A stretch of 10,150 bases of DNA from an uncultured Bacillota bacterium. Lineage in GTDB: Bacteria > Bacillota > Clostridia > UBA1381. The translations under genes were made by a program, and so were the position numbers. The DNA is taken from contig CASFSH010000327.1 in assembly GCA_949297205.1 (NCBI GenBank), forward strand, positions 1 through 10,150, given 5' to 3'. Positions within the stretch are counted from its first letter, which is position 1. Every line of letters begins with the position of its first letter. Of this stretch, positions 7,501-10,150 are shown piece after piece. The notes below the pieces were generated by a model. That model had not been told where the DNA came from. It ran no database searches and was given only the letters and a program-made list of their open reading frames with translations.

Positions 7501-8494
7501 GGAAGAATTGAGTACACTTGCAAATGAAGGATTGAATTCAGCGGAAAATAATGATGATAATGTAAAAAAAGAGTTAATAGGTAAAATCAAAGAAGCAAAA
7601 GAAAAGTATATGTCGGGACGTATTCCGGAAACAGGAAATCTTACAACACTCGTTTATGATGATTTTGAAAATGATGTGATAGGCGAAAGACCTGCCGGAT
7701 TGTTTTTCAGAAGTTATTCACCTTTAAATGTAAAGGTTTCACAGGATATTACAAATCCTATGAACAAGGTTTTTGAATGTCGTGATGAAGAAGCAACAAG
7801 ACAATACGGAAACAGATTTTTTGATCCTCAGGATTCCTATGTTGAGATGAGTGTATCTGTACTTTTGAAGCAGTCAACCGGTGCTTTTTCGGTAGGTTTA
7901 TATAAAACAGGATATTATACTACTCAAAACGGAACAACCGGAGGATGTGCTGCAAGAATAACATTTGCAACTGACGGAAATATATATGACGGCACAAATA
8001 AAAATACAAGTCTTATGAAATATACACCTGATACTTGGTATGATATTCATGTCAAACTTAATCTTGCAGAAAAGTATTATGATATTTATATTAACGGTGA
8101 ATTGATAAAGGAAAAAGCGGCGCTCGATGTTTCGGATGTTACGAGCGTAAATCAGTTTATATTTGATACAACCGACGGAAACGCATCAACCGATTCTGCA
8201 AGAGGCGGATATTGTCTTGACAATATTATAATCAGAGCACCAAAATCACAAGGTGCAAATCCGTATCTTACAAGTCTTAGTATAAACGGTGAAAATGCAG
8301 CATCATTTGAACCTGACAGATCTATATATTATACCGATCTTGATATAGACAGCTTATTATCTTCCGATATAAAATATACCGCAGGCAAAAATGCCGATGT
8401 CAAGTTATGGAAAAGCGATGCGGGTGTATTTATAACAGTAATTTCAGGCGACTGCAAATCATATTTTACATATCAGTTAAAAGCCGGAAAATAA
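4529..8494 (+). CDS. Large secreted multi-domain protein with right-handed beta-helix (glycoside hydrolase/polysaccharide lyase type)
   Basis: The product is 1321 residues. A signal peptide spans 1-26 (FSA cleavage site). Residues about 30-160 form a beta-sandwich with GGKYEIFYYNLVY, like golvesin-type or carbohydrate-binding modules. From about 200 (YMSPEATGGDGSFEKPYGT) to about 730 runs a right-handed parallel beta-helix with repeated Asn- and Gly-rich coils (for example NGISLNGYNNTVRDCDVSYV and the stretch GDTGGIYYL at 636-644); the opening resembles the GH141-like branch, which includes enzymes on xylan and on fucose-containing pectin. Acidic residues Asp637, Asp682 and Asp683 sit in conserved-looking turns and may be catalytic. 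Next come a fibronectin-III-like domain (about 868-957, YYWRVKS), a FIVAR-like helical domain (958-1031), a LamG/concanavalin-like domain (1039-1238) and a C-terminal cadherin-like sandwich (1243-1321). No SLH, sortase or transmembrane anchor is present. Start ATG 4529 follows AAAGGAAAG. Helix fold sure; enzyme family and substrate uncertain. Confidence 0.9.
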   Translation: MNMKRKLISLILMSSMMFCSLPAFSAEYEDIVITVDSGEFSSNGSFSGSSLKGYNDTSSVYDAEDDSAEAIFSPMLLNGGKYEIFYYNLVYSTNADKIEVSVYVDDTLMNSVELAHKEGESGLVSLGEYQIPAGNRSKVVAKKATANGFIRPNAVVYRLIEKDDSAEALVEINDGEYPGYSVKELKSRDITLPEPKENAFKIYMSPEATGGDGSFEKPYGTMVELQNALRKYKDEGLYQNEGICVLFREGVYALSETFVIGEESSASEDTPIFYMPYEDEKVVFTAGKNISSDLMKKVTDESILNKVPKEGREHLYEINLADAGIYNVPKMDLVNSTPYILVMGDNRGTLARWPNVGYGKTGEIIDTGARSDSGPRKKGFTYEISDARQLRWADEENGWLNGYWMTPYTINYASIADVDVDNMRIVGRDWNGLGNYGYARYFAEHLLSEIDTEGEWYIDYDNNKLYLYPFTDSMGEDLKFASQNFEVIKFGNTKNVVMKNIDVEVGGAAGVVFSENSENCMYIGGEVRYVSGNGISLNGYNNTVRDCDVSYVGAVGISVNGGDLFTLTPGNNRAENNEVHDVGTGGGSKQGITITGCSNSVANNHIYNILTHGISGGGMENIIEYNIVERTNLEMGDTGGIYYLNYGLGYGTIIRYNIVKDSVGLMPVPGFSGEGALGIYIDDCTSGVEIYGNVVYNAKEPGTFLHGGRYNKIYNNLYINCDTPINVVKTGIEKSISVGGPIWSNLETYSVDEEPYKSKYPQAYQNFTDSFGDPIGNEVKNNVAFNSGKSTYEDCISTYGGTSAPMVEFEGLPESDLTDFYDFDFSKIQEVCPEFEPIPFDQIGTYTGGERKDTQSIIYDNRADEFSTVYPKNAEQNIPTEVTLKWEQGKGGVRSYEVFISDDAEFKNIIYYKNTTDGEASFDFDYGTTYYWRVKSTPMLGYEQRWNTDGVASFTTISLEDALYSEALSAKALVNSTEAGTAPGMYPADLKEELSTLANEGLNSAENNDDNVKKELIGKIKEAKEKYMSGRIPETGNLTTLVYDDFENDVIGERPAGLFFRSYSPLNVKVSQDITNPMNKVFECRDEEATRQYGNRFFDPQDSYVEMSVSVLLKQSTGAFSVGLYKTGYYTTQNGTTGGCAARITFATDGNIYDGTNKNTSLMKYTPDTWYDIHVKLNLAEKYYDIYINGELIKEKAALDVSDVTSVNQFIFDTTDGNASTDSARGGYCLDNIIIRAPKSQGANPYLTSLSINGENAASFEPDRSIYYTDLDIDSLLSSDIKYTAGKNADVKLWKSDAGVFITVISGDCKSYFTYQLKAGK

Positions 8495-8620
8495 AGTGAT
8501 TTATCTTAAATTGAAAAAAACAAGGTAATGTTTAAATTAAATTGGTAATTTATTAACATACAGTAATATTGCGTTTTTGCCCGACTTAGGGTGAAAATAC
8601 AGAAAGGAAATGTTTTTGAT
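8495..8620 (+). promoter_or_regulatory. Leader between the two large secreted-protein genes
   Basis: There is no clear intrinsic terminator after the beta-helix gene, so readthrough is possible. A weak promoter candidate is TTGGTA at 8542-8547 with TAATAT at 8564-8569, a 16-base spacer. GGTAAT occurs twice 20 bases apart (8524-8529 and 8544-8549). A hairpin lies at 8574-8597, followed by the ribosome site AGAAAGGAAA at 8601-8610. Confidence 0.35.
8574..8597 (+). other. Small hairpin just upstream of the ribosome site
   Basis: Bases 8574-8582 can pair with 8589-8597 in a 9-bp stem with three G:C pairs at the loop end, two G:U wobbles and four A:U pairs, around a six-base loop (GACTTA). No T-run follows, so it is not an intrinsic terminator. 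It ends three bases before the ribosome site and could affect translation or message stability. I recognise no known RNA family. Confidence 0.35.
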
Positions 8621-10150
8621 ATGAAAAAAATCTTATCATGTTTGTTGGCAGTGAGTATGGTGCTTATAAACTCAATAACGGTATTAGCGGCAAATGTCGG
8701 CGAAGAGTTTATTTTTGGCGCCGAAAGCTTTACTCCCGTTACGGGAACATGGAATACATCAACAAATTCGACAGGTATTCATTATAACGATTTCGGCTAC
8801 TACAGCGTGAGCAATAATGCGTCTGCAAATATATCGGTAACCCTGCCCTATACAGGTGATTATGATATATACTGGTTTTTCAGCGGAGTTGAAGCCGATG
8901 CAGCTAATTGTACTTTAAAGTCGGACAATATGAATATCGGATTTAGAGTAAATACCAAAACAGGCTGGGAGAATGTCGGAAAAAGCCTGTTTAATGAAGG
9001 AAATACGGTATTGACCTTTACAACAGACGGACAGTCAAGATATTCCGGAATAAAACTGGTATATGCAGGGGAATCTTTAGAAATTACTTCCGGTATATAT
9101 ACAGTAAACAATTCTTTGAATGTCATATATAATATTCCCTATACCACGACTGTAAATGATTTACTGGAAAATATAACGATACCCGAAACGGTAAGTGTGC
9201 AGATACTGGACTTTGACGGTTTTGAAAAATCCGGAGTGATTGAGGATTCCGATAAACTTATTGCAGATTTTGGCGGGGAGAAAAAAGAATATTATTTAAA
9301 AACATATACAGACGGCGTTTTATACAGTGATAAATTCAACTACAGGGATTATGAACAGTATATGCAGATAAATAATCTTATAAATGACAGTGAAAATCTG
9401 AATTCATTTTCTCAGGAGGACAAGGTTACAAGCTCAATCGAAAACTACAAGGGCAGTAATATGCTTGCCATGAAAGTAAAACCGATTTATATTGACGGCA
9501 TCTTTTTCCGGGCAAATAAAATAGGATTTGAAACGATCAAAGACAAGGTGGTTGTGGAATACGATATTATACAAAGAGGACTTACAAATAAACAGCTATG
9601 GATAATGACAAACGCTCATTATGAAAATGAAACGCCGAGAGACGATAAGATGGGGTATTCATTGTGGAGTTCAAGAATTAATAGCCGTGGAACTCTTATG
9701 AGAGATTCGTCATACGGTGCAATGTGGCTTTCATTTGAGGATGAACCGCTTTTAATGGATGACGAAAGAGTATACAGTGTTCGTCAGATAATGGATTTTG
9801 ACGGTGAAATTATAACATATATAAACGGTGTTAAAGCATCGGTAACAAATGAAACTCTTACACAGGATATTATACCTGCAGTTAAGGACTGGACAGGAAT
9901 GACATCAATAGAATTCGGTATTAATACTGAAAAAGATCAGGATTGGACGGGAAGCGATCCGGAAATTGGTGTTTATTGGGATAATGTAAAGGTGTATTCG
10001 CCAACAAAATATGCTGAATATTTTATTAATCTTCTTCCCGATGAAAATGAAAGTGCGCCTGATGTTTTGACGGAAAAAATTGTATACGCAAGAAATGCGG
10101 CTGACGAGATGTTTGCATTGGGAATAACAGAGTCAGAAATATCAAACTAT
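8621..10150 (+). CDS. Secreted multi-domain protein with LamG-like domain (partial, runs off right edge)
   Basis: The frame is open from ATG 8621 to the window end, 510 codons with no stop. A signal peptide spans about residues 1-24 (Lys2-Lys3, hydrophobic core, cleavage near LAA). Residues 25-150 look like a small beta-sandwich binding module (PYTGDYDIYWFF, a GDYD-type strand seen in carbohydrate-binding modules). Residues 151-240 resemble an Ig-like surface repeat with TTVNDLLENITIPETVSVQILD and a DSDKLIADF strand. Residues about 241-462 form a LamG/concanavalin-like jelly roll (VVVEYDII, then EIITYINGV, then GVYWDNVKVYS). The last part (463-510) turns helical and may begin a FIVAR-like spacer. 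No catalytic or SLH domain is visible in this portion. The start is fixed by AGAAAGGAAA about ten bases upstream. The gene follows the beta-helix gene by 126 bases and shares its module types, suggesting a related extracellular glycan role. The missing C-terminus could carry a catalytic or anchoring part. Confidence 0.85.
   Translation, partial: MKKILSCLLAVSMVLINSITVLAANVGEEFIFGAESFTPVTGTWNTSTNSTGIHYNDFGYYSVSNNASANISVTLPYTGDYDIYWFFSGVEADAANCTLKSDNMNIGFRVNTKTGWENVGKSLFNEGNTVLTFTTDGQSRYSGIKLVYAGESLEITSGIYTVNNSLNVIYNIPYTTTVNDLLENITIPETVSVQILDFDGFEKSGVIEDSDKLIADFGGEKKEYYLKTYTDGVLYSDKFNYRDYEQYMQINNLINDSENLNSFSQEDKVTSSIENYKGSNMLAMKVKPIYIDGIFFRANKIGFETIKDKVVVEYDIIQRGLTNKQLWIMTNAHYENETPRDDKMGYSLWSSRINSRGTLMRDSSYGAMWLSFEDEPLLMDDERVYSVRQIMDFDGEIITYINGVKASVTNETLTQDIIPAVKDWTGMTSIEFGINTEKDQDWTGSDPEIGVYWDNVKVYSPTKYAEYFINLLPDENESAPDVLTEKIVYARNAADEMFALGITESEISNY

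Noticed and set aside
8495..8545. Possible terminator after the beta-helix gene
   Set aside because: I found A- and T-rich runs but no stable stem followed by a T-run.
8860..9126. Minus-strand open frame inside the right-hand partial gene
   Set aside because: The plus strand is open for 510 codons with a signal peptide and domain-like sequence, so this is a shadow.
1..10150. CRISPR arrays, tRNA or rRNA genes, insertion sequences or phage genes
   Set aside because: No regularly spaced repeats, no tRNA-like cloverleaf, no transposase or phage-type proteins and no terminal inverted repeats were seen.

Overview
The window looks like a chromosomal stretch of a low-GC Gram-positive anaerobe of the class Clostridia. 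The DNA is strongly A+T-rich, ribosome sites are GGAGG or AAAGGA type, one gene product carries three S-layer homology (SLH) domains, and two large secreted multi-domain proteins resemble the surface carbohydrate-degrading apparatus of gut Clostridia. A relative of pectin- or glycan-degrading gut genera such as Monoglobus is possible, but that is inference; nothing here names the species.

Left part (1-1116): the 3' portion of a CpXC-type zinc-ribbon protein gene, interrupted by two in-frame stop codons (171-173 and 180-182), followed 28 bases later by a small lipoprotein of unknown function. A strong intrinsic terminator (1078-1116) closes this unit.

Middle-left (1117-2798): an extended -10 promoter drives a two-gene unit, a cytoplasmic sugar-phosphate isomerase/epimerase-like TIM-barrel protein and a cytoplasmic SGNH/GDSL esterase. 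It ends at a 13-bp perfect hairpin that also terminates the converging AraC-family regulator gene on the minus strand (2816-3643).

Middle-right (3644-8494): a 231-bp A+T-rich divergent control region with a symmetric pair of back-to-back promoter-like sequences separates the regulator from a secreted protein consisting only of three SLH domains. Thirty bases later comes a 1321-residue secreted protein with an N-terminal beta-sandwich, a right-handed parallel beta-helix (glycoside hydrolase/polysaccharide lyase type), a fibronectin-III-like domain, a FIVAR-like helical domain, a LamG/concanavalin-like domain and a C-terminal beta-sandwich. It has no SLH domain of its own.

Right edge (8495-10150): a leader with a small hairpin, then a second secreted multi-domain protein with similar accessory modules that runs off the window after 510 residues.

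Taken together, a plausible reading is a small glycan-use locus. The secreted beta-helix protein would cut or bind a polysaccharide at the surface, the SLH-only protein may contribute to cell-wall attachment, the cytoplasmic SGNH esterase and isomerase-like protein would process imported sugars, and the AraC-type regulator between the two units would control one or both. The substrate cannot be told from the sequence.
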